Assembly (NCBI GenBank): GCA_946902875.1 | Contig: OX336345.1 | Location: forward strand, 14,849,395-14,913,394 | DNA from: Nematopogon swammerdamellus | Taxonomy: Eukaryota; Arthropoda; Insecta; Lepidoptera; Adelidae | DNA length: 64,000 nucleotides | Direction of reading: 5' to 3' | Part shown: positions 33,933-44,419 of the stretch, in pieces | How positions within the stretch are numbered: position 1 is the first letter of the stretch | How the letters are laid out: each line of letters opens with the position of its first letter | The notes under the pieces: model-generated | What the model was told of the DNA's origin: nothing | Databases searched by the model: none | Seen by the model: the letters and a program-made list of their open reading frames with translations, nothing else | Made by a program: the position numbers and the translations under genes

Positions 33933-34190
33933 GGTGTGTGGATGGGGCTTCTCACCGGAGCCGGTTGTCTGTCGCGAGTGTTGGGCCCCGTATTCGTGAG
34001 CCTGGTGTACTCGCGCCGAGGAACCGTCTGGACCTTTGCCTCCACAACGGTCATGATGCTGGTCTCTATGGCGTGGATCCGCCTCGTGTACTCCCGCCTG
34101 GTGCCGCCCAAGCCACCTGTCCCCGTCGAACGTGAGATGCAGACGCTCACACGGAACGAAGAAGATAAGAGACTGACAGATCCGTCCTAG
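33933..34190 (+). CDS. MFSD8: MFSD8/CLN7-like, final coding exon
   Basis: The acceptor 'taactctttcag' joins in phase 0 to GVWMGLLTGAGCLSRVLGPV, continuing the 'ILGPRPQGVWMG' motif that is nearly invariant in MFSD8. TM11 (LLTGAGCLSRVLGPVFVSLV) and TM12 (VWTFASTTVMMLVSMAWIRL) follow, then a short cytosolic tail (SRLVPPKPPVPVEREMQTLT...DPS) with a TAG at 34188-34190. This brings the total to 511 residues. No AATAAA was noticed in the next few hundred bases, and a reversed RTE remnant begins 220 bp after the stop, so the 3' UTR may run into or have been altered by it. Confidence 0.92.
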   Translation, partial: GVWMGLLTGAGCLSRVLGPVFVSLVYSRRGTVWTFASTTVMMLVSMAWIRLVYSRLVPPKPPVPVEREMQTLTRNEEDKRLTDPS

Positions 34191-34413
34191 CACTTGATAG
34201 AATAGGGAATGTTAGGGACATATTGGTTGGATATGGTGAATCTAGCTAGCTCGTGATGTTGCCAACGTCAAGTAACATAAGGAAAGAAAGTGCTTAGGTA
34301 TAGGCAAAGTGGTAAAAAAGGCTAATATGGTGTATTGTAAACTAAGCAGTCTGTTTTTCAGTAGTTTATACGAAATGCTAAGTAGCTTTGCCGTGTGAAG
34401 TTAGATCAGTCAG

Positions 34414-35427
34414 TCAGCGTGTAAGCGTCCACTGCTGGACATACGCCTCTCCAATTTTCCTCCAGTCCTCCCGGCCTTCAGCGGTACGGAACCACTGCTT
34501 TCCGCCGACGTACTTGATGTCGTCGTCCCACCTGGCGGGTGGTCTTCCCACACTCCGTTTTCCTGTCCACGGCCGCCAGTGTAGGACACGGTTACTCCAG
34601 CGGTCGTCGTCTCTTCGGCTGACGTGCCCAGCCCATTGCCACTTGAGCTTAGCCACCCGGTATCCAATATCGACTACTTTGGTGCGTCGGCGGATTGCCT
34701 CGTTACGCACCATATCACGTAGCGTTATTCCCAGCATGGCTCGCTCCATTGCTCGCTGGGCAACTTTCAACCTTTGGACAACACCGACCGTCAGCGTCCA
34801 CGTTTCACACCCGTACGTCATAACCGGGAGGACACACTGGTCATATATACGGGTTTTTAAATTTTGCGGAAGATCAGACCTCAGGGCGAATTTTAACTTT
34901 CCGAAGGCAGCCCAACCCAGTTGAATTCGTCTCTCGACCTCCTTTAGCAGACCTTGTCTACCAAGCCGCAGAATTTGACCGAGATATACGTACTCTTCAA
35001 CCTGTTCGATCACTTCTCCGTCAATAACGATTTGTCCTCCCGTCATAACCTCGGTCGCCATGACCTTGGTTTTGTCCCGGTTCATCTTCAGACCCACCTT
35101 CATCGACGCTGTATAGAGGTCTTCCAGCATGGTCTGAAGCTGATCTCGGGAATTTGACAGAAGGACAATGTCATCGGCGAAGCGCAGATGACTGAGAAGA
35201 TCTCCATTCACGTTGATACCCATGTTGTCCCACTCAAGCGTCTTGAACACATCTTCTAATGCGTTCGTGAAGAGCTTCGGTGAGATCACATCCCCCTGCC
35301 TTACGCCCTTACTAAGGGGGATGGGTTGGGTATTTTCGTGGAGCCTCACAGTCATCGTCGCGGACCGATACAGATTTAAATTAATTGTGAAGTTAGATGA
35401 AAGGGCGGAATTGTTGCTTAGTTTCAT
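34414..35427 (-). pseudogene. RTE-type LINE reverse transcriptase, 3' part of ORF
   Basis: A 337-codon open frame holds the second half of an RTE-like reverse transcriptase: GVRQGDVISPKLFTNALEDV (RT block 4), LRFADDIVLLSNS (catalytic A-DD), KVGLKMNRDKTKVMAT, VYLGQI, then the C-terminal MTYGCETWTLT, QRAMERAMLGITL and SVGRPPARWDDDIKYVGGKQ motifs. It ends with the usual 'gtccagcagtggacgcttac' tail. It is truncated at its 5' side: endonuclease and RT blocks 0-3 are absent. The frame is open where present, so this insertion is younger than the other RTE pieces here. It lies antisense, directly behind MFSD8. Confidence 0.85.
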
Positions 35428-35959
35428 TTAAAGGGATTGTGTCATTCACAACACAACGGCACAGATGCTTGGCGTTCTACATTTGTAAGTATAACCTTTC
35501 TTTTTAAGTTTCCTTCTAAGCATTTGGAATTGTTTTCAGCTACTTGAAATTTGAAACGCATTGTAGGTATAATGCCCTCTTGCCTATAGCATGCATACAT
35601 TGCATGATATTTAACCATTTCGAAATACAGACCGCTCAGTTTCGTTTTAAATTTTTAAACGATATTTATATGCGAATATAGTCTGATACTGGTAAAATTT
35701 GATATTTAATATTAAATTAGCTATTATTAAGATGGTATTGGTTAGATTGATAACTGTGTGGGGATATAATTAGGATGTATAGAATTAAATAGGGTATATC
35801 AGTGCCCACCTACATGTAATCTGTGATGGAGTAAAAAAAAATAGCCATACAAATTATGTAAGTACCTTTTTGAATTTTAATATGAAAATTGGAGTGAGTT
35901 TGATTGGGAATTAATTAGGCATTTATTGTAATTTCACCTACATACTAATAGCGGCGTAT

Positions 35960-36245
35960 GTTCTGACGGAAAAACTTACGTGCACATCTGCATCTGCTGC
36001 TTCACCGTAAGTGGTAGGCTCAAATTGTATCCGACTGGATTGATATTTGATACCACTCTATTGGATGTAAGATGGCCGCATAGCAGCCTCGGCTGTGTAC
36101 TCGTCTAGTCCAGTATAGCCAGCAATCTAAAGGGAAGTCTCCGGTATGCCACCTACCTTCTCGAAGGTGATATTGGCTGGTAGAAGCATGTGCTCTGGCC
36201 CATCTGGCTCAGCCATCCATACCGGATTAAATAAAATAAAAAATG
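35960..36245 (+). mobile_element. SINE family 2, headless copy
   Basis: 'tgctgcttcaccgtaagtgg', 'ttggatgtaagatggccgca', 'tagtccagtatagccagcaa' and 'ctcgaaggtgatattggctg' are shared with 63065-63475 (reverse, with tRNA-like head) and 47060-47240. The tail is 'ggattaaataaaataaaaaa'. The gap 35430-35960 is AT-rich, with no gene seen. Confidence 0.7.
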
Positions 36246-36267
36246 TTGTCCCCCTTTAAATAACGTC

Positions 36268-36405
36268 TCACCGCCACGTAGGACGACGACATCAAGTACT
36301 TTGGTGGAAAGCAGCGCTTCCGTACCGCTGAAGGCCGGGAGGACTGGAGGAAAATTGGCGAGGCGTATGTCCAGCAGTGGACGCTTACACTGACTGACTG
36401 ACTTT
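36268..36405 (+). mobile_element. RTE LINE 3' tail fragment
   Basis: 'gacgacgacatcaagtactt', 'gtaccgctgaaggccgggag' and 'gcgtatgtccagcagtggac' plus 'ctgactgactgact' are the last ~135 bp of the RTE family also at 34414-35427. Confidence 0.75.
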
Positions 36406-38006
36406 GAATAATGGGTAGTCCATGCTTAAAAAAATTTATTGGGACATTAATACAGGGTATAAATGTATTCTTTTATTTTTCTTTAATTTGACAGGGACGT
36501 GGTGTTTCAACTTTCAGCACTATAATATTTCAAGTATTTTATCTAAATATAACGCACATTAGCTTGCTACTATTCTGTTTACGGGGCCGATATGTATGTG
36601 CAGTGCATACTAAACATTTATAAAAAGTTACTCATTAAATGAAATATTGCCAATGAGTGTGAAAAATACTTCTGACTGTTAGTAATTTACATTTTACAGA
36701 TTTTACCTAGGTATATAAGTTTTAGTATTTAAGTAGATTTTTGGTACCTACCTGTACAAAAGCTCAATATTTTGTAAACGTTTTATACTTACAATATTTG
36801 AGATATATCTAATTATAGTTTATAAGGGGATAGTAGTTAGTAGGTACCTACGTACGTAAAATGACTAATGGAGTAAGTAATGAATGCTGTGATTTGTTTT
36901 AGTATGTAACCACCGGAATCTGGTTCATCTGTATTTACATTACAAGTAAAACTTAGGTATGCCCTGAAAGAATAATTAATTACTCATTGCGGTGTAGTAC
37001 ATTCTTGCTACCATAGGAATTGATAGGAAGACCCAAGAACATTATGGTTCTTGGGTCTTCCTATCATAATTAGGAACCATAATGTTCTTGGGAAGACCAG
37101 TAGTAAGTAGCACAGGGGGGAAGAATGTGCTTCTTTTTTTGTCAAATAATAATACCTACAAATAAAATTATGTACTCTTATGTAAAACTTTTTATTTTCG
37201 TACGAAAAGTATATATCTTCATATTTCTATTTCGAAATATATTGTTAACATTAAAACAAATAAATATATCTTTTTTATTTTCAAACAATTCTTTAGTTAC
37301 TAAATCATCTAACTAAGCTGCTCAGTACATACAGTTATTATTTTATATTTGGAGAGGCATGAGCGGTTTTTTAAAAATAAATATTGTTTTGTGATTTAGC
37401 CTGTAACCTTACATTATATTTATTTAAAACGGATAAACCGATATGAATGCAATTTTCTCTAACTTATTTCTATAAATGTTCTAATATTAAAGGTTTTAAA
37501 TTTTCACTTAAAAAATTACAAAACGAAAAAACTTTCTACAGCAAAACATTTCGAGTTTATGAGTAGCGCAGTCTTTCAGTAGGTTTATACTTTTTGGTCT
37601 ACTCAATGTATAGTTATCAACATTGGGCAATACTTGTCACTGCCATTGAAGCGTTGGATGCAGCGCGTTTGGAGTTCTTGCCAGCCATACGACATAATAA
37701 AATCATACCTATATGTATACAATGACCACCGCGACCACTGTCTCTGTTATCTATCATTCAATCAAAATGAAACTCACAGAGGCACTGAACATGTACATTG
37801 CTGGTAATGGGCACATAGGCGATTCTAGATCACTTCTCTAGATCGAACTGGGCATCCAATGCAAGCAAGTAAGTAGGTACTTAAAAACGCCCGTATGAGT
37901 TGTAACACCCTTGGCACCGAGTACATCCAGTGCTTCAATCTTCCTCTGCTGCCAGTACTTCATTCAAAAGCATCTTCACAAGCGTGTGACGTCCGATCCC
38001 ACCAGC
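36406..38006. other. Intergenic region between convergent genes; hairpin at 37022-37065
   Basis: Mostly AT-rich. At 37022-37065, 'gataggaagacccaagaac' and 'gttcttgggtcttcctatc' form a perfect 19-bp stem with loop ATTATG; a third inverted piece (about 37073-37097) can pair alternatively. 'tttatt' at 37190 is a possible - strand AATAAA for the SLC22 gene, about 800 bp beyond its stop. No other gene seen. Confidence 0.6.
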
Positions 38007-38204
38007 TCACAGGCTGGTGACGTCAGTTTTGCATTTATCTGTGGGTGTGGGCGAGGAGGATGTGCGCCGGCGCATGGCCAGCGCCTCGGCGATGGTGTCC
38101 GGCAGCACAGCGCCGCGTGTCTCCGGGAAGGTCATCACGAGAGCCCCGGCGATCAGGGCCGACACCCCAAACAGCACGTACGGCAAGCACGCCGCCACTG
38201 TTGC
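38007..38204 (-). CDS. SLC22-type organic ion transporter, last coding exon
   Basis: The acceptor on the - strand ('catacatatgttcag'-like, AG at 38206-38205) opens ATVAACLPYVLFGVSALIAG, the last transmembrane helix pair, then MTFPETRGAVLPDTIAEALA, the PETRG...LPDTI signature at the end of SLC22 proteins. A short cytosolic tail (MRRRTSSSPTPTDKCKTDV...) ends in TGA at 38009-38007. Phase 0 entry matches the phase 0 exit of the preceding exon (39405-39586). Members move organic cations, anions or carnitine across the plasma membrane; the substrate cannot be told from sequence. Confidence 0.9.
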   Translation of the reverse strand, partial: ATVAACLPYVLFGVSALIAGALVMTFPETRGAVLPDTIAEALAMRRRTSSSPTPTDKCKTDVTSL

Positions 38205-38298
38205 CTGAACATACATAGCATTATAGACTAGACGGCTCCTTCCTCTCGTACGTAACACGCGCTGATAAAATATAAGCCATAAGTGTGACAGAGATTGT

Positions 38299-38690
38299 AA
38301 TTAGGGTTCCGTATCCGTCGTACGGGACCCTATTACTAAGCCTACGCCGTCTGTCTGTCTGTCTGTTCGTCCGTCTGTCCGAGGGCTGTATCTCTTGAAC
38401 CGTAATAATTGCCCGTTGAAATTTTCACAGAATATGTGTTATTATGGCCGATTTAACAACAAATAATAAAAATAGGAAAAAGATAAAAATTCATAGGGGT
38501 TCCCATAGAATAAACTAAAAAGTGTATGCGCGCCATCTACCAACAGTATGAAGCATTTCAACTAATCATGAATTTTAACTAATATGAAGCATTTCATAAT
38601 ACACGCCATAGATGGCGTGAGTGGCGCTGACCATGACATGGCGATACGGAACCCTCAGTGCGCGAGTTCGACTCGCACTTGGCCGGTTTT
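38299..38690 (-). mobile_element. Lepidopteran 'aaccggccaagtgcgagtcg' element, reverse copy
   Basis: Read in reverse it starts 'aaaaccggccaagtgcgagt' + 'cgaactcgcgcactgagggt' and ends with the 'gacagacagacggcgtaggc' block and 'acggaaccctaa'. It lies in the last SLC22 intron and contains an internal 'gcgccatct...' segment not seen in the other copies. Confidence 0.75.
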
Positions 38691-38779
38691 TTCGTCTTAG
38701 GTGTCAGCCGTTTATGACTGTTCACCTACTCGGTGTGCTTACCCTTCTATCCCATAAAACTTGAACATCTAAAACCTGC

Positions 38780-38900
38780 TAGACTAAGATATCCTGGGAC
38801 CGACGACATCAAGGCCGTGGACGGCAAGCAGAGTGGAGTCGTGCAAGCAGAGGAACTTGGCGACAATTAGGAGAGGTGTCAAACATTTGATTAAAATGGC
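38780..38900 (+). mobile_element. Decayed LINE 3' tail fragment
   Basis: 'gggaccgacgacatcaaggc ... ggcgacaattaggagaggtg' resembles a degraded RTE-like tail ('...DDIKxVxGxxW...RR'). Short and strongly diverged. Confidence 0.35.
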
Positions 38901-39030
38901 CGACGATGATAGTGATATGATAACAATAAGCAATTTGTATATTGTACCGTGTGGGGTCGGTACTTAAAAAGAATAGCCCCACTGCATCTCTCCCCGTCGC
39001 ATGTCGTAAAAGTCGACTAAGGGATCGTCA

Positions 39031-39372
39031 GCCTCGGCAGCTCAGTGGTGCGGTCAGTTATTGGATGGGTGACTGCCCGACCGTTGGAGGCTGACCGTGG
39101 TTCGGATTCCACGTTAAACTGTAGGTCCCTTCCCTTCTTACCTTACTGAGTGGTAGGGTTTATCCCGGCCGGGTTGGTACCACCGCACTGAGCGAAACGT
39201 CGGTCGAAACGGCTATGTAAATAGTTCGTGTTTTCCGTCCAGTTCAGTGTAACCGGCGCGAAATTAAGGGAAGCACTGACATAGCACCTAGTTCACCCGG
39301 TGTTATGGGCTGACATCACGGATGTTGTAGGTGATGTAGCCAACCGTGTCAGTTTCCATAAAAAAAAAAATA
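39031..39372 (+). mobile_element. tRNA-derived SINE family 1, full copy
   Basis: The head has an A-box-like 'ggcagctcagtggtgcgg' (about 39037-39054) and a B box 'ggttcggattcc' (39099-39110), the spacing of a tRNA-type RNA polymerase III promoter. The body follows ('taggtcccttcccttcttac', 'ccggccgggttggtaccacc', 'gaaacgtcggtcgaaacggc', 'catcacggatgttgtaggtg'), ending in A-rich 'ccataaaaaaaaaaataaaaa'. Other copies: 21786-22025, 43793-44005 and 45060-45330 (all reverse). It lies antisense in the SLC22 intron, its tail about 32 bp from the donor of exon 39405-39586. Confidence 0.85.
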
Positions 39373-39404
39373 AAAAAATTTGAGTAAAATAAAGTCGAGC
39401 CTAC

Positions 39405-39586
39405 CAATAGCGGAGCCTGCGGCGCGACAATAGAGCCAATACGTCCCAGCATAGAGCACGTGGCGAGCAGGGAGTGACGTAGAGACGTCGGGAACAGCTC
39501 CGTCGTGTACACGTACAGCACCGTGAAGGCTACTGTGATGCAGAACTTGCCGCCGAGGAATAACACCATGCTCAGCCATGACACGT
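39405..39586 (-). CDS. SLC22-type transporter, penultimate coding exon
   Basis: After the acceptor 'tatctcaatttcag' the frame reads DVSWLSMVLFLGGKFCITVA (a TM helix) and YVYTTELFPTSLRHSLLATC, the highly conserved 'Y-x-TELFPT-x-R' motif of SLC22 proteins, then SMLGRIGSIVAPQAPLL. It begins with two bases that complete an Asp codon with the single base left by exon 41032-41697, and ends TTG|GTAGGC in phase 0. Three conserved motifs and consistent phases make this a functional-looking exon. Confidence 0.92.
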
Positions 39587-39845
39587 CTGAAATTGAGATA
39601 TTAAATTGTGAGGAAGAAGCAGCAGAAAATGAAAATACAGGCAAATTATGTCTGAATAAATACTAAGTGAATGAATATATTTGGAAAAAAGTTGAGACTT
39701 CTACCACAGAATAAATATTAGTACTGGTGCGTCTACCTGGCTTCTACCTGCATTTTGTAGAATCTTGTCACATGCGGCGAATTTATCGTCGTATGACAAA
39801 GCTCTACAAATATGTGACGTCGTCGCCGGTAGAGTATACAGGGTA

Positions 39846-40454
39846 ATTTTTTATTAAGTGAATTCCCTTAAATGGTAGGTTCTATATCTGAAATGGATCA
39901 CGTTTATGTTAATTTTACTTTACGTACCTAAAGTTAGTTTTTTTTCTAGACATGCCACATAGTATTAGAATTACCCTGTTAGAAAATGCCTAGAGGCATT
40001 AAGTGTTACCTTTTGCCCATATTCTATTTGAGTGCATAAATATATACAATACAATACAATACAATAGTATTCCCCATGCATACTAATACACCCTGAAAAT
40101 TTCAACAAAATCGGTCCAGTACTTTCAGAGTTATTAATAAATGAAACAAATTACATTTACGTGCATCTCTTATGCGCGGGACAGCTGACGCGTGCGGCCT
40201 TGAGCTACTTTTTGGTTCGCACGGGTCACCGATCACCCAGCTGGCCCGCGCGAATGATGCGATGCGCGCACGTAAATGTAATTTAATTTTAATTTTTTAA
40301 TAACTCTGAAAGTACTGGACCGATTTTATTGAAATTTTCAGGGTGTATTCGTAGTATGCATGGGCACTACTATGTGGCATGTCCAGAAAAAAATCTAACT
40401 TTAGGTACGTAAAGTAAAATTAACATCATCAAGGGACTTCACTTAATAAAAAAT
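39846..40454. mobile_element. Long foldback element in SLC22 intron
   Basis: Arms at about 39846-40160 and 40265-40454 are reverse complements: 'attttttattaagtgaa' / 'ttcacttaataaaaaat', 'ttactttacgtacctaaagt' / 'actttaggtacgtaaagtaa', and 'ggtccagtactttcagagtt' / 'aactctgaaagtactggacc'. The spacer is GC-rich ('gcgcgggacagctgacgcgt ... gatgcgatgcgcgc'). The left arm is lengthened by a nested insertion at 39967-40071. No coding. Probably a foldback/MITE-type element. Confidence 0.88.
39959..40071 (+). mobile_element. LINE 3' tail nested in the foldback arm, with 8-bp TSD
   Basis: 'gcctagaggcattaagtgtt' + 'accttttgcccatattctat' is the short 3' end of a lepidopteran LINE, ending in (acaat)n repeats. 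It is flanked by the identical octamer ATAGTATT (39959-39966 and 40064-40071), and the other arm of the foldback lacks it, so the insertion boundaries are certain. Confidence 0.82.
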
Positions 40455-41031
40455 GACACTATATATTTTGGTATTTCAACATGCTCTTATGAATGAATTA
40501 ATGAATTAAACGTATATTTGTCGCCATTTCAGATTACAATTTTGCAACACACTTAAATATCCTTCACTAATATTACGACAAATTGGGCCCAACTCAGCGT
40601 GTGCAACAGACAACGTATTGCGCTGATTTTCATTTGAACCCATTTTGGCGAGAAATGAAAATAATTAGGATTAATACTTACAGGCTATACATAAATGGAT
40701 GATACTTTTACGAGTATTACAATAAGCACCACTAAGTGAACAACAAACAAAAAAAGAAGTCTTACAATTCTTACTAAGACTTAAAAGAGTAAATTCAACA
40801 TTATTAATATTATAATATTTCACCAGAACTGTACAACAGAATATAAAAATAGAGTCGAATTGAGAACCTCCTCATTTTTTTTTAAGTGGGTTAAAAATGA
40901 GAAACAAATAAAATAGAACACAAATAAAGAATAAACTCACAAGTAACTATAGGTAGGTACACTTTACGTATTAATATCCAGAAGAGAGCTAAAGGCGCGG
41001 TAACAACGAGGAAAACATATTGAATGATTAC

Positions 41032-41697
41032 CTTCAGGGACGACAGCAAAAGCGAGACAAGCTAGTCCACCCAGCACGAATGAAGCTGCCAGAGAGGGCC
41101 GGCGTCCGGCGTAGGCGAGTGCGGCGAGCGTGGCCGCGTGCGCCGGCAGCTCTATCAACGACACCAGGATGAAGTTCAGGTACTTGTCACCAGCCAGTGC
41201 TGCCGCCGACAGCGAGATCCCGTAGTACAACAGAGTGCAGGTTATCCACATCCAAGAGCAACAAACCACTCTAAGAACCAATCGTCCAGACCTTAAAGCA
41301 TCCCTGTACGTTTCGCCACTAACCTCCTCTGCAACCTTCTTCTCCTGGTCCACAGGACGTTTTTCCTTAGCACTGGGAACCCTTTCGAGTTCAATATTAT
41401 AGCATAGATTCTCGAGAGACTTGTCAGAGAGGTGGACTTTGTTGAAGGTCGCCGCCCGGTCTATCTGACGCTTGGCGTCAGAAGCTCGCCCCTTCGCCAG
41501 CAGCCACCTGACACTCTCGGGAGCCAACCAGAAGTAGGCGAGCATCAGCAATGACGGAGCATACACGAGACGTAAAAGATGGCGCCAATACGGCACTCCC
41601 CAGGCTGCCAAACCGAGTAGAATCTCTCCAATAGCATAGTACGCTGCCACCACGCTGCCACCGAGGACTCTGTACTTGGGTCCGACGAGCTCCACGG
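41032..41697 (-). CDS. SLC22-type transporter, large central exon
   Basis: The acceptor 'attgttttcag' opens with two bases finishing Ala, then VELVGPKYRVLGGSVVAAYY (the 'E-x-VGP-K-x-R' motif after TM4), two helices, and YFWLAPESVRWLLAKGRASD, the PES-x-RWL signature that identifies SLC22. A long cytosolic loop follows (DAKRQIDRAATFNKV..., with KEKRPVDQEKKVAEEVSGE), then TM7 WMWITCTLLYYGISLSAAAL, TM8 and TM9 (LAASFVLGGLACLAFAVVP). The donor is GAAG|GTAATC at 41032, phase 1. 221 full codons, no stops. Transporters of this family bind polyvalent organic ions; specificity is unknown here. Confidence 0.93.
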
Positions 41698-42269
41698 CTG
41701 AAAACAATACATGTTGGTTTAGCATTCACATCGTGCTCCGGCGGCGTACGGAAGAGCTCGTGCGGAGTGCGGGCTGACGAACCGGTATTGTTTTCTCGCG
41801 TATATTATTACTAGGAACTTCCTCGAGCAGTGTGCACGTGGAATATTGATGGCATGTAAGTAATCTCGTTCGTCACTGCGATGAGATCGTCTTCATATTC
41901 GTGCGTGTGCGTCAACTAGATAATGACTGAGCGATTTATCTAACCCCATATTGGATAAATATATCTGGACTACCTACAATCGAACACATGGTCACTGTAC
42001 TAAGCGAACTTAAAAATGCACTTCTCTGTCTGCATCGTTGGTCGAAATTACTTACCTTTCAAAATACTATATTTTATTTGAATTTGGAAAGTGTAATGAA
42101 ACGATCATTTTCCACTTTGACCATGGCCAACCATGACTTTGACAGCTCTATTCAACATTTACTACTCGGGAACGAGAGTGCACGCAATGTATTGTGATTT
42201 ATATTCTCGCCTTTATAACCATTTCACTTCGCAGTCACTTCACGATCCAAGCATCTTGAATGGGCTTAC

Positions 42270-42525
42270 CAAGTATAAAAGCGGAGCTATAGACTCCAGA
42301 TCCTACAGCTGGGTCTAGGAACTCGAATGTCATGAAGCTGATGTAGTTAGGGCTTATGGATCGCAGCAGGCCGAATACTCCCGACAGGGTTATGCCGATC
42401 ACGAGCGCCGTGCGTCTTCCCCATCGATCGGACACCACGCCTGTCAAGGGCAGGCACACCAGCTGGCCTATGTTGTTCATGGTACCAACGAGCGTGCGTC
42501 GCCATTCTGAGCATGCGAGTTCGTA
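42270..42525 (-). CDS. SLC22-type transporter, exon with MFS signature
   Basis: The acceptor 'cacgtttcag' is followed by YELACSEWRRTLVGTMNNIG, the end of the big extracellular loop and start of TM2 ('DLVC...' region of SLC22). Then QLVCLPLTGVVSDRWGRRTA carries the G-x3-DRWGRR motif between TM2 and TM3, followed by LVIGITLSGVFGLLRSI and YISFMTFEFLDPAVGSGVYS. It ends ATACTTG|GTAAGC in phase 1, joining to VELVGPKYR in the next exon. Phase 0 entry fits the exon at 45363. Confidence 0.93.
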
Positions 42526-42608
42526 CTGAAACGTGAAGAAATGATGAGCATCAGTGTTAGAATAAGGAGTGGTGAAGTGAATGGGTACGTAGCGACCCGA
42601 TTTGAAAG

Positions 42609-42693
42609 TGTGTGTGTGTGTGTGTTTGTGTGCGGGGGGAGGGGTAAGGTTAGGTTAGGTTAGGTAGGTTAGGGGGGGGGGGGGGGGGGGTTA
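42609..42693. repeat. Microsatellite cluster: (TG)n, TTAGG units and poly-G
   Basis: 'gtgtgtgtgtgtgtgtgt' at 42609-42626, then 'ggttaggttaggttaggtag' around 42647-42668 (three to four TTAGG units) and an uninterrupted G tract of about 20 at 42673-42691. In the SLC22 intron 80 bp upstream (transcript sense: before) of exon 42270-42525's acceptor region. Confidence 0.75.
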
Positions 42694-43792
42694 TAGGTAT
42701 CTCTATATTATAGGTAGGATTAGCTGTACTGTAAATATTGTGGGAGGGCCGGGCCACCACCACCGTTTATAAACACGATGAAGAAAAAAAATTGATTTTT
42801 TCGAGAAATTCGAGAAATTCAACAAAATGTAGGTATATTCTACAAGAATCTACACAATCAAAACTACGGTCCCCGACGTGCCACTAGGTATCTTAACACC
42901 TGATTATTACTTGAGTGAGGTCATTGACTCTCGCCGCGTCGCGCGCGCCGCACACCGGGTGCTGCTCTGGAAAGCCAATAATCAGCTATATCTAGTGGCA
43001 CGATTTGATTGTGTGGAACATAAGTAAATATGCTATCAAATTTCATGAAAACGAATGCTAAAAATAATAATTTTTCTTTTGCTTAATGAAGCACCTTATG
43101 GAGTGGTGAGCAATGTTAAAGATGGTTAAAAGTGGCTCCGCTATTTTATTTGGTTGGTAAATGATGTCTTCATGACTTCATAAAGTGGCCCGGGCCTCCC
43201 TACAGTTGAATTTTGAATTAAATATTTAAATTCAACAGTGTCACTAGTAGATGGAACAATGATCGATAAGATATATGATATGGCATGACGCCAGTCAATC
43301 GAACGATCTGGTGGAAACCTTGCAAAAAGGGAGAAGACAAGAAAGAGTTTAATCGAATAAGAATAATTTTGATATCCTGATGATGTGAATTCATAACATT
43401 TGGGCAATGAAGAATACCTACATGACATAAATTATTTTCTTCTGTTCTGTTCTTTCTTCAAGGAAAATAAGTAGACACAAGGTTAATTCAATTCAACCAT
43501 CGCTTATTAATCCATCCAATTAACGAGATCTCTGATCTCAGCTCTATATTCGTGCTGGGATCTCAATTCAGAATTGAAGTGATCTTGTCAAATAAACGTT
43601 ATATCTCTAAGACAGGTGAGTTCGCGTCGCATTCTAATGACGTGTAAAAACGTAATAATTTATGATTAAAAAATACTGTAGCCATACAAAAATAGAGAAC
43701 TGCTTTATTTAGCCATACGCCTATATTGAATACTTAATCAAATACAGTTAGGAATTATACTGAAAAGAAACGAATAACATTAAAATATTTTT

Positions 43793-44005
43793 ATGGAAAC
43801 TGACACGGTTGGCGACATCACCGACAACATTCTTGATATCAGCCTATAACACCTTGGTGTACTAGGTGCCACGTCAGTGATTCCCTTTGGTCGTGCCGGC
43901 TAAACTGGACGTTTCCGCCCAGTTCAGTCAGTGTAGCCTTCTTCACACGAACTATTAACATAGTCGTTTCGACCGTCCTTTTATTCAGTGAGGTGGTACC
44001 AACAC
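43793..44005 (-). mobile_element. SINE family 1, reverse copy
   Basis: 'atggaaactgacacggttgg' + 'cgacatcaccgacaacattc' to 'aggtggtaccaacacgaata' is the diverged body of the SINE at 39031-39372. The tRNA-like head is missing. Region 42694-43792 is AT-rich, without a gene. Confidence 0.65.
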
Positions 44006-44419
44006 GAATAACGAAACCGAAAAAAAAAATGCGTTGACGTTCAGTCTTAGCGAATAGGCTAAAAATTATCTACCTAGAAGGTACCTAGGACCTAGATGGT
44101 ACTTGGGATCTAGGATCTGGATGGTACACCTAGAAGGTAGGTAAAGTTCCGAGCTTCGTTTAGTAAGGTCAGCTCGGCTATTCTGAGGTTATAAGTAGGT
44201 ACCTCAAATTACATGTTAGCAAAGTCTAGTCTAACACTGGATACAAGCTAAGTTATGCCGCCGCCGGATCAGTAGACATTGCGGCACCTAGCAAGTCTGG
44301 TTTTTCCATGTCACTACGCAAATGAATTTGATCTCCGCGAAGTAAATCCTTATGAAGACGGTAGAATTACTATAGTCTATAGACAGCTGTGATCTGAGGT
44401 ACAGTCAATGGAAAATTTG

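Noticed and set aside
34388..34924. 178-codon + strand frame
   Set aside because: It is the antisense shadow of the RTE LINE C-terminus on the - strand, which has clear RT motifs.
39031..39113. tRNA gene candidate
   Set aside because: A and B boxes are present, but the sequence runs on into a repeat body shared with other loci and ends in an A-rich tail: a SINE.
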